A DNA stretch of 64,000 nt from Chinchilla lanigera (Eukaryota > Chordata > Mammalia > Rodentia > Chinchillidae): the NCBI RefSeq assembly GCF_000276665.1, contig NW_004955472.1, forward strand, positions 9,807,092-9,871,091, in the 5' to 3' direction. Made by a program: the position numbers and the translations under genes. Of the stretch, positions 11,000 to 22,721 are shown one piece after another. The notes beneath the pieces are model-generated. The model was not told the DNA's origin, made no database searches, and saw nothing but the letters and a program-made list of their open reading frames with translations. The stretch's first letter is position 1, and the number at the start of each line of letters is the position of its first letter.

Positions 11000-11690
11000 G
11001 CTCCTTCATTTTGTCATTTTTGAAGAACCAGATACTCTCTGTAGTACAGTCTCGCTGTCCTGATTGTGTGTGAGTGACGTAGTGAGAGTCTGGAGATTCC
11101 CAGTGCTCAGTGTAGCTCCTGTGCTGGTGAGTGGTGGCAAGGTGGGGTCCCAGATGCTCTCAACCTTTCTTGCATTCAATTGGCTCCCAGGAGTGGGTGG
11201 GAAGGGTGGGGGAGGCTCACCAGCATTCCTGAGACTGTCTGGGGTTCAGTCCAGCTTCCACAAGAGTAAGGGAGATGCAGGTCAAGTTTTCTGAGGCTTC
11301 AGATATTGCCCAGGACAGAGCCTGCTTCCCACACTGAACGGGAGGGGTAAGGGTGAGGTCTTTGAGGCTGCTAACTATGTTCAGGTTTCAGCTGAACTAC
11401 CAGTGGGATGTGAGTGGCTCTGGCACTGACCACCAAGGCCCCAGAAGGTGTCTAGGGATCCCTGTGCCTCACACCTTAGAAAGCACCAGAGTAACTCACC
11501 GGGTTCCTAGGGGTGTCTGATTTTCTGTCCAGGCCCAGAAGACACACTATGAGTGTGGCGGGGATCCTCTGAGGCCCCAGAGTTTGCCTAAGGTTTCACC
11601 TGCCTTGCATGCTGGTCAGGGAGGCAGAGCCCAGACTCATGGGGTTTCTGGAAGGTGTCTAGGGTTAAGCCCAGCCTGATACTGCTACAT
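11000..11690 (-). promoter_or_regulatory. L1 5' UTR / internal promoter region
   Basis: This GC-richer block directly precedes ORF1 on the minus strand, where L1s carry their internal promoter. Degenerate units recur: 'gaggcttcag', 'gaggctgc' and 'aggccccag' at 11293, 11364, 11436 and 11571, and 'tgtctaggg'/'tgtctgggg' at 11236, 11449 and 11656. This suggests monomer-like tandem organisation, as in some rodent L1s. The outer boundary is approximate. Confidence 0.65.
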
Positions 11691-11719
11691 TTTAGATGTC
11701 CATAATGATAATGCTCATC

Positions 11720-12325
11720 ACGTAGAATTTGTACCCACACCTGATATTTCTTGATTCCTCTTCTTTCCTCAACTCCCTCTCCTCCCTCAATCTCTTCCCT
11801 TTCATATTTACAAAGCTTTATTTCTGTTTTAACCATTTTTATCATTTTTTCCTTTTCCTTTTCTTCCTTTCCCCATTTCCCCACCCTAGCCCCTCTTTCC
11901 TTTTGAACAATTTCTTCACACTTCACAGTATCTACTGTACATTTTGGTCCTTATTTACTCTTTCACTTTCTTACACCAGATAAACAATGTGATACTTACA
12001 CATGTGTGTCTATTTATTCCACTTTAAGCATATGTTCTTACGGTGCAGCCATTTACCTAGAAATCTCTCAAGTTTATCTTTTATGGCAGAGTAGTATTCT
12101 ATTATATTTTTATAAAAAACATGTTTTTTATCCATTCCTCAGTTGATGGGCATTTGGACAGTTTTCAAGATTTAGCTATCACAAACTGTGCTGCTATAAA
12201 CACCAGTGTGCATATATTGCTGTGATATGATGTTTTCAGTTCTTCTGGGAAGATTCCCAGAAGGAAAATAGTGGAGTCAAATGGGACCTCTAATCCTACT
12301 TTTTAAGGAATGTCCACGGCAGCTT
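11720..12325 (-). mobile_element. second 5'-truncated L1 3' end
   Basis: The plus strand reads 'tttatccattcctcagttga', 'ctatcacaaactgtgctgct' and 'ttctgggaagattcccagaa', which is the antisense of the ORF2 C-terminus seen in the other copies. It is preceded by the CT-rich 3' UTR. Truncation falls near 12320. It lies immediately beside the 5' UTR of the 6.3-11.7 kb L1, in the same orientation. Confidence 0.85.
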
Positions 12326-13270
12326 CTATTATGTTATGGTTTCCATTACCTATGTTCCATTTGGTTTATTTTAGGTTATCTTCTTTTTATTTTCATAATT
12401 CCATTATTTCTTCTTTCTTAATTGCATATAATTAGCTTTTCATTTTTGTTTTTGTTTCGTTGTTTTTTTATCATTCTTTAACATTATTCTACTTCACATA
12501 AAGTAGAGGAAATTTAACTGCAATTCCATTTCTTCCTTTGTAAACTTTATGATCTTATTTTCATTCGAGATATGTCAGCAAACAATTACTTATTATTTTA
12601 AATTAAATAGCTATGTCTTAAACAGATTTAAATAAGAAAAGATATATGTTTCCCAGTGTAACTTCCTGTGTGTTCTTTTTTGAATTGAAATTTTACATGC
12701 TCACCATAATGCTTAGTGGAAATTTATTTGTGATTTAATCTTCTTTTGCTCATATGACATTTTAGTTTAAAAAGTTTTAAGCGTACTTTCAGACCTCCAT
12801 AAATTTTCTTCAGAGAAAAATAATTAATATTTTCATTTCTTCGCACCTCTGATAACTATTTTTTTATTATAAATGGCATATATATTTACAAATTGTGTAC
12901 AAAAACTTTAGATATTTATATCTTGATATCTACATTTCTTGTTATTCATTTACACAAATAATACATTTTAAATTTCTTTATATATATCTCACTCTTGCTT
13001 TTGCTTTCTCTCTCATGTAGTTGCTTGGGAAAGCTTTTATATGCTCAACCTAGATATATAAACTACCTATCTAGAGTTTTGCTTCAATTCTTCTTCCTAT
13101 ATGAATACCCTTTTACATTTGCATATGAATAATTCTCAGCATAATTTTGAAAGTTTTAATAGTCCATCATGCTCATTAATGTATATATCAAACAGAATGA
13201 TTTCTGTAGATTGAAAAATAATTTAAACCTTAAAAGCTATTCACAGATTTTTCCAACTTTGTTTTCATTG
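12326..13270. other. AT-rich stretch, possibly residual L1M at its left end
   Basis: 12330-12480 may continue the old L1M that hosts the nest. The remainder is AT-rich with no recognisable gene or repeat. Confidence 0.35.
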
Positions 13271-13274
13271 TGGC

Positions 13275-13615
13275 TTTGCTCCACAAGAAGGGGAAGCATA
13301 AACTTAACCACCTGTAGGTAATGACATGTTTGTCACAGCAGCCAGTGTGAGCTGGTCATAGAGGTGAGGCCTTGCATACCACATGCGGTTCTCACCAGTT
13401 CCCCTCTGATGCTGGTCCTCCACTCGGCTTTTTGGCCTCCATGAACTGAGCAGACTGGCGTCACCACACCTGTCTGCCAGGAGGCTTCTGTTTAGAGCCG
13501 CACAGCCATGTACTCAGTCCCCGAAATGAGGAGCTACCTTAAATCTTTCCTCCTTTGAGTATGGGTGGTAAGTCTCAATGGCAGGAAAGTTATTGAAGAA
13601 ACTCAGAAAATCTTT
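13275..13615 (+). mobile_element. LTR-like GC-rich patch (MaLR type, tentative)
   Basis: An abrupt GC-rich island in AT-rich DNA ends with 'aaatctttcctcctttgagt' and then 'ggtaagtctcaatggcagga'. This resembles the MaLR LTR 3' part (cctttcctcctttaagttg... ggtattt.gtcacagcaa). Ends and duplications were not resolved. Confidence 0.35.
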
Positions 13616-15650
13616 AATTATTAAAATAAAACTCATTATTTTTGCTATCTAAAATAAGAATTCCATGCACATTAATATTTAATAAAATTTTATATTACCA
13701 GTTGTTTCCAATTTTCAATAATTTTGTCTCAAATTTTATGCTTTTATGTTCAAGTTGTCAAACTCTCCATGCCTCAGAATTTAATATTCAATTTTACCAA
13801 GGGGCTTTTCTAAAGATAACAAATATGCAAACTGAAAATAAGTTAAAAAGAATTCATCCTTATGTTCTTAACAAATTGGTTAATATTGGTTTTTATTCCT
13901 TTATTTTATTGATTATCATCAAATTTTCAATAACAGAAATAAAATGTTAACTCAACTAGATGAAAAATAGAATATGGGTAAGCCACTTATTTTCAAAAAA
14001 CCACAACAATGATTTTTTTTTCAACTTTGAAGATAGGTATTTCATTTTCTAAAAGGCTAAATACAATAAGAATTTTAACACATGTACAAATTCAAGACAC
14101 ATTTAAAGCTTTGAAGAGATCATAAAAGCTTCAGATTTAAAAAGCACCTCCCAAACATATAAAGATTTATAGAACTGTCTCTATAGATTATGATACTGAA
14201 ATTTTTCATTATAGATAGAAACCAACACTTTATTAGCAAATGTCAAAAATTTGAGTGATACAAATTGTATAGTATTAATATGACATTGTTCCTAACGTTT
14301 TTATAAAAGACATAAGAATGAGACCAAAATGAAAGTGCTAAACCAATTGTGACAAAATGTTAAAATTTGTTAAAACTCATTGATTATATATAATAAATCA
14401 ACCTATATTGTATAATAATTTTTTGAAATTTTGTATAGAAAAGTATATAAATATGAACAAGAAATACTGTTTATAAAAAAATGTTAATATTTTTTAAGAA
14501 ATCAGATGAAAATAATCAGTCAATAGCAGCAACACAGATAAATTTAGTCTGACCTCAGAGTGGCAGGTTCATTAGTATCGTGAAAGAGAAGTAGTGCTGC
14601 CACTTCTCGTAGGCCTCTGACTGAAAGCATACACAAATGTTCTATCCCAGACATACAAATAGAATGTGCTCATTTTCAATGCATGTTTATGGATAGTATA
14701 AGTATGCATTCCTCAAGTCTCTCAAATATTCTTTTAAACTGTCCTTTATACCAAACTTTTAGGATGCTGTCTTGTTTCTTGATTTCATTTTATATTTTAG
14801 GTGTCTTGGTTCAGAATATCTAAAGTTATATTTTATAACTATTGTGAGGTGGAGAATCTTGTTTATTATGGAAGCAAGTTAATAACAATTAATCCTTACA
14901 AATATAGTTATGGTAGAAGATGTGATTTTGCAATATTGAGGACAGGCTGTTTGCAGCACCACTATCATGCAGGGACTGCACAGTTTTGTAGCAGAAATGA
15001 AAATGCTATGCTCCATTTGTTTAGGACTGAATGCTATGAATAGCACCACACTTTCATTCATCTATGTTATCTTTGATGCAAGAGTATGAGGTTGGAGAAA
15101 ATAATTCACTTTATCTTAATAGCACAGAAAATACTTAGCTTGCAGAAGTTAATTAACTTAATTTTAAATTGGCAAAGTTCATAAATGAAGAAAACATACT
15201 TTAATATAAAAATGTTGGTACACTGATGGGGATTGCTATAACAATACAGAAAACAAGTGGTATTAATACTACTTAGAGGCAAAAGGACCCCACAAATAGT
15301 AATGAGCAAATATCAAGGGGTATCCATGGAGATTTATGCAGGTGATTAAGAGAATATAGTGATATCAGGGGAAGAATTCATGGGCAGTCCACAGGGTTGA
15401 TCTCAATGACAATCAAAAAATCAAGAACAGACATAAGTTCAGGAGGAAAAAGCACCAACCCCAACACTAGTGCAGCTCTTGCCCAGATTTGGACTTGAGT
15501 CAGGACCTTCTGCTGTGAGATAATGGTACAAGGAGGAGCAACACTGTCATAACAGCAAGTGATGCTGAAGGTAACCCACCCTTCCTTCCTTCCTGGCAAA
15601 CCCTGGCAGACCAACAGGACAACAAATTCCCACATCTTTTCAAAAAGAGC
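13616..15650. other. unannotated AT-rich stretch
   Basis: Open frames at 13642-13950 and 14801-15043 have AT-driven, low-complexity-like translations and match no family I know. A GC-richer part at about 15380-15640 is also unassigned. Confidence 0.4.
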
Positions 15651-15659
15651 TCAGGTAAC

Positions 15660-17800
15660 TTTACATGAACAAATATGTACTCAGTAAAGGGGGATACACA
15701 GATATTTTGAATGAATGGCCGCCTACCTTAATCAAAAAAAAAGAAAACCTCAGAAAAGCTAAGTGAAAGGTTCCATGAGCATCTCATGTGATTAGAGTTG
15801 GAACGGGTTAGAATAGGTGTGTCACTGAAGTGTGTCACAGAAGTGTATGTTCTTGTCCCTGGCTCCTCTTCCTTCATCTCTGCTTCCTGACTACCACATG
15901 GTGAGTAACTCTCCTGTTCCACGCCCTTCCACCTTGCCGTTCCTGTTTTGTAGCTAGTCAAACATAAGCAAAAGCTGAAAGCAAAATCAAATCTCTCTTT
16001 TAAGTTGTGAGTATTGGTAGTTTATCTCAGCTAATGAAAAGTAACTGATATCTGGTTATTGTTGCGACTGGTTTTGCACTTGTGGCTTTGAAGCCTTTGC
16101 AATTGGTTTGTAGAAATAGTTTGAAAAGTTTAGGAGGTGCTATCTAAAGAGCCTAAGAATGGTGAAAGTAGATTTTAATGGTCAGTTGAAGTGGCAGATT
16201 AGAAGACAAGCTGATAGGAATGTGGAGAGTAAAGGCCAACCTCATGATATTTCAGAAGGAAATAAGAACTCCATAAAAAGTTGAATTGAAGGCCATGCAT
16301 GTTAAAATCTAGCTCACAGTTTATTTACTTTTTGCCCATGTCCTAAGGCGTGGTTGAAAACTAAATTTAAAGGTGGCAGACTAAATAATCTGTAGGAGGA
16401 AATTTCAAGGTAGCCCAATATCAGACTGCAGTGTAAGTACTGCTGACTGCTTTTAACCAGATTTGCAAAGGTAAACAGGGGAAAAAATCAAGCTAAATCA
16501 TTTAAATGGTTTGCATTTTCCTCAGAAAGCAAGGGCCAGCAAAGTTGGGGCTAAGGAGAGCTTGGTCACTGAAATGATTAGAATTAAAATAAAGCCAAGT
16601 ATTGCCTCAGGATGAAGTAAAGATGGCTTGAAAACATCTTAAGAATTGCCCAGACTCCACCATTTACAAGCTCATAGATATGTTAATCTTCTTTAATAGC
16701 CCCAGCACACTTTGCTCCTTCATAGCTGCCATGGGGAATATTTCTCTAAGATTAGCCATCCAGCCACTCAACAGCCACTGCAGCTGTGGTCCAGGAATGC
16801 TTGAGCTGGCGACTGACCTTAGCATCATCCAAATGGTTCTGTTTTTTCAGGCATGAAAAACACAGGAGTATGAGGTCAGAAATTCTAAAGTAAGGCCTGG
16901 GAGAACAGGCAATATGCCCCTGAGATGATAATGAGTATAATTGTGAGCACAAGTCCAACTTCTCAGGAGATGTGGAACATTTGCAAGAGGAAACTCCAGG
17001 CATTGAGCAGTGCCAACCCAATCAAGAGACCATGAGGGTGCAACCAGGAAGGTCATAGGGGACAGGGTTGCCCAAGAATATTGGAACTCACATCTCACTG
17101 TAAATTTCTCCAGTGCTGAACATGCAGCTAGAGGATTTGTTTATCCTGTAGATTTTGTTCTTATGTTGGTCCAGTTCTTTCCTATCTCTTAAATCCTTCC
17201 TTTTAGAATGGGAATGGTTACTGTGTGCCTTTGGATGTTGGTAGTATTCAACTTCCTCCTTGGTTTTCACAAGGGTTCACAGCTCAGGATTAGACTTGAG
17301 TCTTAGAAGAGACTTTGGACTTGGAGTTTTTGGCAATGATGGAACTGCTAAGACTTTGGTGATTCTTAGGTGGAAAAAATGCATTTTGCATCATGGAATA
17401 AATGTAAACATTTTGGGGAAAGGGGAAAAATTTTCTGGTTTAAATCTAAAATGACCCTGAAAATTTCATGTATTCAGAGCTTGGACCTGGTTTAAACAAG
17501 CAGGTCACAGAGGTCTGACTTTGAAGAGTGTGTTCTTGTCTCTGAATCCACCCCTTACTCAGATCCTGCTTCCCCACTTCTGAGAGGTGAGCAGATTCCT
17601 TCACCATCATATTACTGACTTGGATACAGCCAGTCATAGCCTGAACCCCCCAAACCATGAGTTAAAATAAAAACCTGCTTCTTGAAGTCATGTGAGTTAT
17701 TCTGTCCAAGTGACAGGAGAGTCATGCAGGGTCATTTTACAACTGTAGGCCCTCACTAATTAGCTCTCCTCAGGAGAATCTCCTTTTCACAATCTGTTTC
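15660..17800 (+). mobile_element. ancient MaLR-type retrovirus-like element with two LTRs
   Basis: Two related LTR stretches flank an internal region. The 5' LTR part (about 15770-16040) has 'gttcttgtccctggctcctc', 'tctgcttcctgactaccaca' and 'ctctcttttaagttgtgagt'. The 3' LTR part (about 17500-17720) has 'gtgttcttgtctctgaatcc', 'ccatgagttaaaataaaaac' and 'ttcttgaagtcatgtgagtt'. The ~1.4 kb internal part follows the MaLR internal pattern ('gggccagcaaagttggggct', 'gcccaagaatattggaactc'). MaLRs lack pol and env, and no open frame of consequence remains. It is a very old, inactive copy with approximate ends. Confidence 0.55.
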
Positions 17801-17879
17801 TGAGGAACCCAAAACAGGCAGGCAGATCCATGAAACAGCAGACAGAACACAGAAACAAACCATCAAAAGGTCAAATAAT

Positions 17880-18535
17880 TACAAAAGATAGCTTGTGGGA
17901 GTGGGATTCTTCTATGCTGTTGGTAAGGCAGCCTCGAACAACCGGTGTGGAAATCATTACAGGGATTCCTCCATACAGAGAGAAATTCCATGCAGGCCAG
18001 CTCTGCTAGGGTAGGGGCACCATCTTGAAATAGTTAAAAACATGACACTACATTAATAGATGCATACTCATGTTTATAACAGCACAACTCATAATAGCTT
18101 AATCTTGGAAATAGACCATATATCCATGAAAGAGGAATATATGAAGAAAATGTGACATTTATAGACAATAGAGTACTACTCTGCCCTAAAAATGATAAGT
18201 TCATTTTTAGGAAAATAGATGAACTATGAGGCTATAATTTTATGGAAATACAACTGACACACAAGCTTAAGTATTCCATGATTTCTCTTGTATGAGAAAC
18301 TCAGACCAAAAAACTTCAAGTGAAAGTAATAGATAAATAATAGGAACTAGGATGATAAATCTTTTGCAGATGTGAAGGGGACACAGAGATGGAGCAGGGT
18401 GGAGGGAGGCAAAGGAAAGAAGATGCAAAACAAATTAAGATGTATTAGGTACATGTGCCAGTTCACTGTGATGTATGTGATCATTATGCATTACAAATAT
18501 GCACTAATAAACATTCTAAAATATCTTGAAAAGAA
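17880..18535 (+). mobile_element. 5'-truncated L1 3' end
   Basis: The block runs from the L1 ORF2 C-terminal region ('gctgttggtaaggcagcct', 'gtggaaatcattacaggga', 'gtttataacagcacaactca', 'acaatagagtactactctgc') into the same purine-rich 3' UTR found at 230-425 and 26640-26810 ('gataaatcttttgcagatgt', 'gtacatgtgccag', 'gcactaataaa'). Coding capacity is destroyed. Confidence 0.8.
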
Positions 18536-18635
18536 AAGATTTTATTCCTGGTTATTATTGGAAAGAAACTCACAAATATAAATAACTATCAACTGTGTTT
18601 TATTATGCTGGCAAGGTCAAAACTACTACTTAGCT

Positions 18636-18714
18636 GTAGTTTTCTTTGGTACAGGGAATCAAACTTGCACTTAGCAGACAGGCACTTGTGGCACTGAGCT
18701 ACATTCCTTGTCCT
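18636..18714 (-). mobile_element. diverged ID-type SINE
   Basis: The antisense ID body reads 'ggtacagggaatcaaacttg' ... 'cagacaggcacttgtggcac' ... 'tgagctacattccttgtcct'. It lacks a clear long T-tract and flanking duplication, so it is older than the three ID copies between 39 and 59 kb. Confidence 0.75.
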
Positions 18715-18719
18715 CTAGT

Positions 18720-19033
18720 GTTATTAACGATGTGAAAATACAACAGTTTAACAGCTGTTAAGGAGAGTTTATATTGATACTAAATTTTTAGAGGAAGCAT
18801 TTAGACAAACATCTATTGAAAGTACATATACCTAGATTCCAGCATTTTAAAAAAATAAGTAGAGAAAATACATGTAGTGCAGATATATACATTTCAACCT
18901 TGTTATAATAACAAATTAGAATTCTATATGATAAAAACGTTACCTATATGGCTAAATTATAGAGTGTGCATTACACAGATACGTGATGTGCTTTTATATA
19001 CGTTTAAATGTTTACCTAAATAGAATAAGTGTC
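18720..19033. other. unannotated AT-rich stretch
   Basis: Nothing recognised. Confidence 0.4.
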
Positions 19034-19047
19034 TTAATTGATTAGTT
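19034..19047 (+). repeat. target-site duplication (left) of the U2 fragment
   Basis: The 14-mer 'ttaattgattagtt' is repeated exactly at 19082-19095, bracketing the U2-like insert. Confidence 0.85.
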
Positions 19048-19049
19048 GT

Positions 19050-19081
19050 ATCACTTGTTGGCCCTTTGGCTAAGATCAAGT
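19050..19081 (+). pseudogene. RNU2 pseudogene: retroinserted 5' fragment of U2 snRNA
   Basis: The 32 bases align to nt 1-32 of U2 snRNA (atcgcttctcggccttttgg...) with about 4 mismatches, then stop at 'aagatcaagt'. There is no A-tail. The insert lies between exact 14 bp direct repeats, with two extra bases (gt) at the 5' side. U2 is the branch-point-recognition RNA of the spliceosome. This copy holds only the first stem-loop region and is not functional. 3'-truncated snRNA pseudogenes with direct repeats are a known product of L1 machinery. Confidence 0.85.
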
Positions 19082-19095
19082 TTAATTGATTAGTT
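19082..19095 (+). repeat. target-site duplication (right) of the U2 fragment
   Basis: Exact copy of 19034-19047. Confidence 0.85.
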
Positions 19096-19826
19096 ATATA
19101 CATATATACATGGATATAATATGAATTCAAATGTAACAAAAGCAATCATATTTTATGCAACATTATGTTATCCTTTGTAGTATAATTTAGTAGAGTTATA
19201 TGTTTTATTCACATTTTATCTATTTGTGGATTTTTAATGAAAATCAATAATAAATTAATTTTTTTTAAAAAAGAAGTGGCAAATCTGGGATTGGCTTGGT
19301 TCTAGTCTTGTTGATCTGGGATGAAAGGTCAATTAATTTATTGGCCCTTGTGGAGCATATGAGAAAACTGGGATATATAAATGTGGGTTACCATGCATAT
19401 AACAATTGAAAATGTAGTTTCTATTCTGTTTTCATTGAGCATTTTATTTTTAGAATATTTTATAAATTACAGGTAACAGAACTAATTGAATTCATTTTTG
19501 TCTTTTCACAGTTTTTCTAATCATTTTCCTCTTCATTTTCTTCTTTTTTTCTCTCAGTTCATTTTGGCCTCTTGCTAATCATTAGCAAATCAAAGCTGTT
19601 TACATGGATAAAATGAAGTCATTAGCACAGTAGCATGGCTAGCTCATAGTAAGATTGTAATATATATTATTTATGGGGATTCTCAGCAATTGCTGGCCTT
19701 GTTTAACTGGGTTAGTGAAAAAATAGGGTGATCTTTTTTGTCTATTATGTCTCTGTGCACTGTCCAATAATTTCCTCTGAAGTAGAAATGCAATACTGGG
19801 TTTGGTGTTCTCTGAATAATGCTCTC
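19096..19826. other. unannotated AT-rich stretch
   Basis: No gene or named repeat recognised. Confidence 0.4.
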
Positions 19827-20012
19827 TTAAATCTTTCTGGCACTAACAGCATAAGTACCTACCATAAAAATCCCAGTCACTGCCCATAGCAGTCCAGCAA
19901 GAAAACTGCTTATAGCACAGATCCTTTGTGCACGTTGCTCACTGTGACAGACAGGAGGGAGTGTCAGGTATATCACATTAGGGCAGATACTGATAGAGTA
20001 GAACACACACAT
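19827..20012 (-). CDS. possible coding remnant or exon (membrane-helix-like), unrecognised
   Basis: The minus-strand frame of 61 codons contains CHSEQRAQRICAISSFLAG, followed by a hydrophobic helix-like run (LLWAVTGIFMVGTYAV). Its composition is more protein-like than other frames here. A strong acceptor look-alike (cactccctcctgtctgtcacag) precedes the 'tgagcaacgtgc' codons, and 'ttttatg|gtaggt' could be a donor. Together they would define a ~79 bp exon at about 19865-19943. I cannot name a family. It may be a gene exon, a pseudogene fragment or chance. Confidence 0.2.
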   Translation of the reverse strand: MCVFYSISICPNVIYLTLPPVCHSEQRAQRICAISSFLAGLLWAVTGIFMVGTYAVSARKI

Positions 20013-22133
20013 AGCTGGAATAATGAAAAAAGGTCTCAGAACTTCTAGAAGGAAGTCTTCTCGCAGTCAAAGAAGCAATGGGAGAACAGAAGCCCCCAGA
20101 GGAGAAGAGAAGAGATGGATGGCTTGAAGAGAAAAGTAAAGTGACATAAGAAATCAAAGAATATTTTACCCACAGAAAGAAAATCAATGAAAATGATGAA
20201 CGGCAATTTCAAGGAAATAAACTGATTATTCCCATTTCTCCAAGAGGAGAGATGCTACAGATAACCCTTTGGAATAAGCTGCAAACCCATCAGGATGAGG
20301 AAGGTATTGGAAGTTGAAGGAAGAAGCCTAGATGTGATCACCTCAATTTATTTTTTATTCTACTCCAAAATTAACATGAAAGAAACATTTAGATGTTAGC
20401 ATTTAAAATTAATGTCTTTGTTGCAGTAAAGTTTCTTGGCATGAATAAATTCTCTAGGTTTTTTTTAATATTTTATAAATAAAATAGTGCAAAAATAATA
20501 AGGGTAAAATAATATATATGTAAAACTTAAAGAAGAATAATGAAACAAACTAGCCATGTACCTACCAAACCACTTAAGAAGTAGAATTTAACCATAACTA
20601 TGAAGCCTCCTGAGCTCCCTTTCTTGAGGCAGTACTGCCTTTATCCAGTCAGGAGAAAATAACTACTTCCTAGTTTTGGATTTAGTCACATATTTTCTTT
20701 ATACTTCTCTTAGCTTTGCATATGTACATGTACAGCATGCATTCAACTTGTTTTCTGTTTAACCTCTGTTTCTATAAATAAATCAAACTGCAACAATTTT
20801 GATCCTGCTGTTTTCATAGGATGGTATAATTTTGATACTTACACATGTTCCCTAATTATTCCCTTTTGTATCATATGCCACACTTTGCCTATCCTATTGT
20901 GGAAAGGTGGTTAACTTGTTATAATACTGCTAGTTATGAAGGGCATCTTCTAATGTAGGGACCTACGGCATATATATGTTCAAAGCTATTACATAATAAA
21001 ATAGTTACTTTACAGGGATTTATATTGGTTTTGATTCCACAGCACCTTATGAGAGTGCCTTTGGAGTTTCTATGTGAGAAACAGGGTGTTCTGCCTTATT
21101 ATTTTTAATTAAATATTGTCTACTATGTTTTTCATTTACATTTAATTGACTATTACAATGAACATTTCTCTTTACCTTATTTCATGTTCATGACTTTTGC
21201 TACTATTTTGGGGTGATGCTTCATTTTTTATATAATTTTAGACAAGTTTGAAATATTTTCTAGAAGCTACCACTTGATCAGATACAAATTAATATACTTT
21301 TTACACATTATAATTTGTATTTTTACTTTTTCTGATTTCATTGTATGCACAGATATTCCTAATTTAATGCATTAAACTCATCCAATATTTTCAATACTTG
21401 TTTTATTTTAGAGGTCTTTAAAATAATGCTTATACATAAGATGAAAATAATATATTCTCCAATATTACTATCTAAAAGTCTGGAGCTTTCTGTCATGTCA
21501 GTATTTATATATGGTATTGTATAAGATCATCAATATAATTACTGACATCAATTGCATAATTAGAAGTGCTTAAAGTGGTAAATTTTATGTTGTATATATT
21601 TTACCAAAATTAACAACAAGCTTATTTAACCTCTGCATGCAAAGATCCAGAATTCCTCCTTCTTTTTTTTGAAAGCCTAATTCAAAATTTCCCAAATACA
21701 TAACGAAGAAAATAAGACTAATTTCTGAAGTGAACAAGATTTTACTTAATTAATTTTTGAAGACATACTTTAAAGTTAGTCATCTCCACTAATCCTGAAA
21801 TTTGTGTTAGAAATGGAGGTTTGGATGAGTAAGAGATTTTTGTCTAAGGATTTCATTTGACCTCTCCAGATAGGGCAAAATTTCTTAACATCAAATTGTT
21901 TGAAAGGTATAGTTATACAATAAGAGCAAATTTTATTTCCATTCTGTCCAAGGATTGCACATTAATATGAATTCAGTGTTTATCCTTGAAGAGAGTTAAA
22001 GAAAAGTGCATTGCAAGTGAGATATCTAATATGAGCAAGGTCCATGTTTGACCTCTTTTCCAAACTTGTCTTGATATTTGTAACTGTTACGTAGGTGAGG
22101 AATGTAAGGTTCAATGAAAATTCACTGTTAAAC
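20013..22133. other. unannotated AT-rich stretch
   Basis: I see no convincing gene or repeat. A purine-rich patch lies at 20040-20150, and AT-rich single-copy-like DNA follows. Confidence 0.4.
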
Positions 22134-22143
22134 ATCAGTTTGC

Positions 22144-22223
22144 ACCAAGGATATAGCTCAGTGGCACAGCGCCTACCTGTCAAGCACAAGGTCCTGAGTT
22201 TGATTTCTGGTGCCAAAAAAAGG
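22144..22223 (+). mobile_element. ID-type SINE
   Basis: The tRNA-like body 'gatatagctcagtggcacag' ... 'tgtcaagcacaaggtcctga' ... 'gtttgatttctggtgcc' is followed by a short A-run. The 9 bp direct repeat 'tcagtttgc' at 22135-22143 and 22224-22232 fits a target-site duplication. Confidence 0.88.
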
Positions 22224-22721
22224 TCAGTTTGCCTGTCTGTAAAAGGAGGAAAACTTTGAACTCAAACTATTCCTACTTCAAAAGCCATACACTAGTGTCT
22301 CAGAAAGGCCCATAGCTGAGAAGAGGGAGACACATTTGTTCAGTACGTACGTGAGAGATTTCACTAACTGTATTGAATCTTTGGAACCATTCTAGCAGAA
22401 AACTGGTATTGATCAAATTAAATAAATGAGCAAACCAAAACTATGCAATTTCGTTGTCCAAATATATATCAGGGCTAGGATTTTACACCACTTGTCTAGC
22501 TTTAAGTCCTGTGCATATATTCCCTGTATTATTGCAAAACAATTTGGCAAGATAAACTATTAAGGTAACCTTTTTTCTTTTCACCTTTTTACATGGATTT
22601 TTGCCTCACCATAAAGGATTTCATACTCTGATATTTTTTCTCCCCTTATTATGGTGCTTATCAAGGAAAGGTCCCTTGAACAGCGGCATCAGCTACATCT
22701 GGACACTGACTAAAAATAGTA

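Larger units (their letters stand above)
6346..11690 (-). mobile_element. nearly full-length L1 with internal ORF2 deletion
   Basis: From right to left on the minus strand the element has a GC-richer 5' UTR (about 11000-11690), ORF1 (9939-10996), a 40 bp spacer, ORF2 (7024-9898) and a 3' UTR with an A-rich end near 6346-6375. The span of 5.3 kb, against the usual 6-7 kb, is explained mainly by loss of about 0.9 kb within ORF2. L1 encodes an RNA chaperone and an endonuclease/reverse transcriptase that copy its RNA into DNA at a nicked target. Frameshifts, a catalytic-residue change and the deletion make this copy inactive. It is less decayed than the neighbouring L1M. A second L1 3' end abuts its 5' UTR. 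Confidence 0.9.

Noticed and set aside
11588..11926. 112-codon frame of lysine/glutamate-rich protein
   Set aside because: It spans the junction of two L1 elements and reads a CT-rich 3' UTR in antisense.
15660..17800. Possible coding retroviral genes
   Set aside because: The internal region is short, broken and MaLR-like, and no pol or env-like frame exists.
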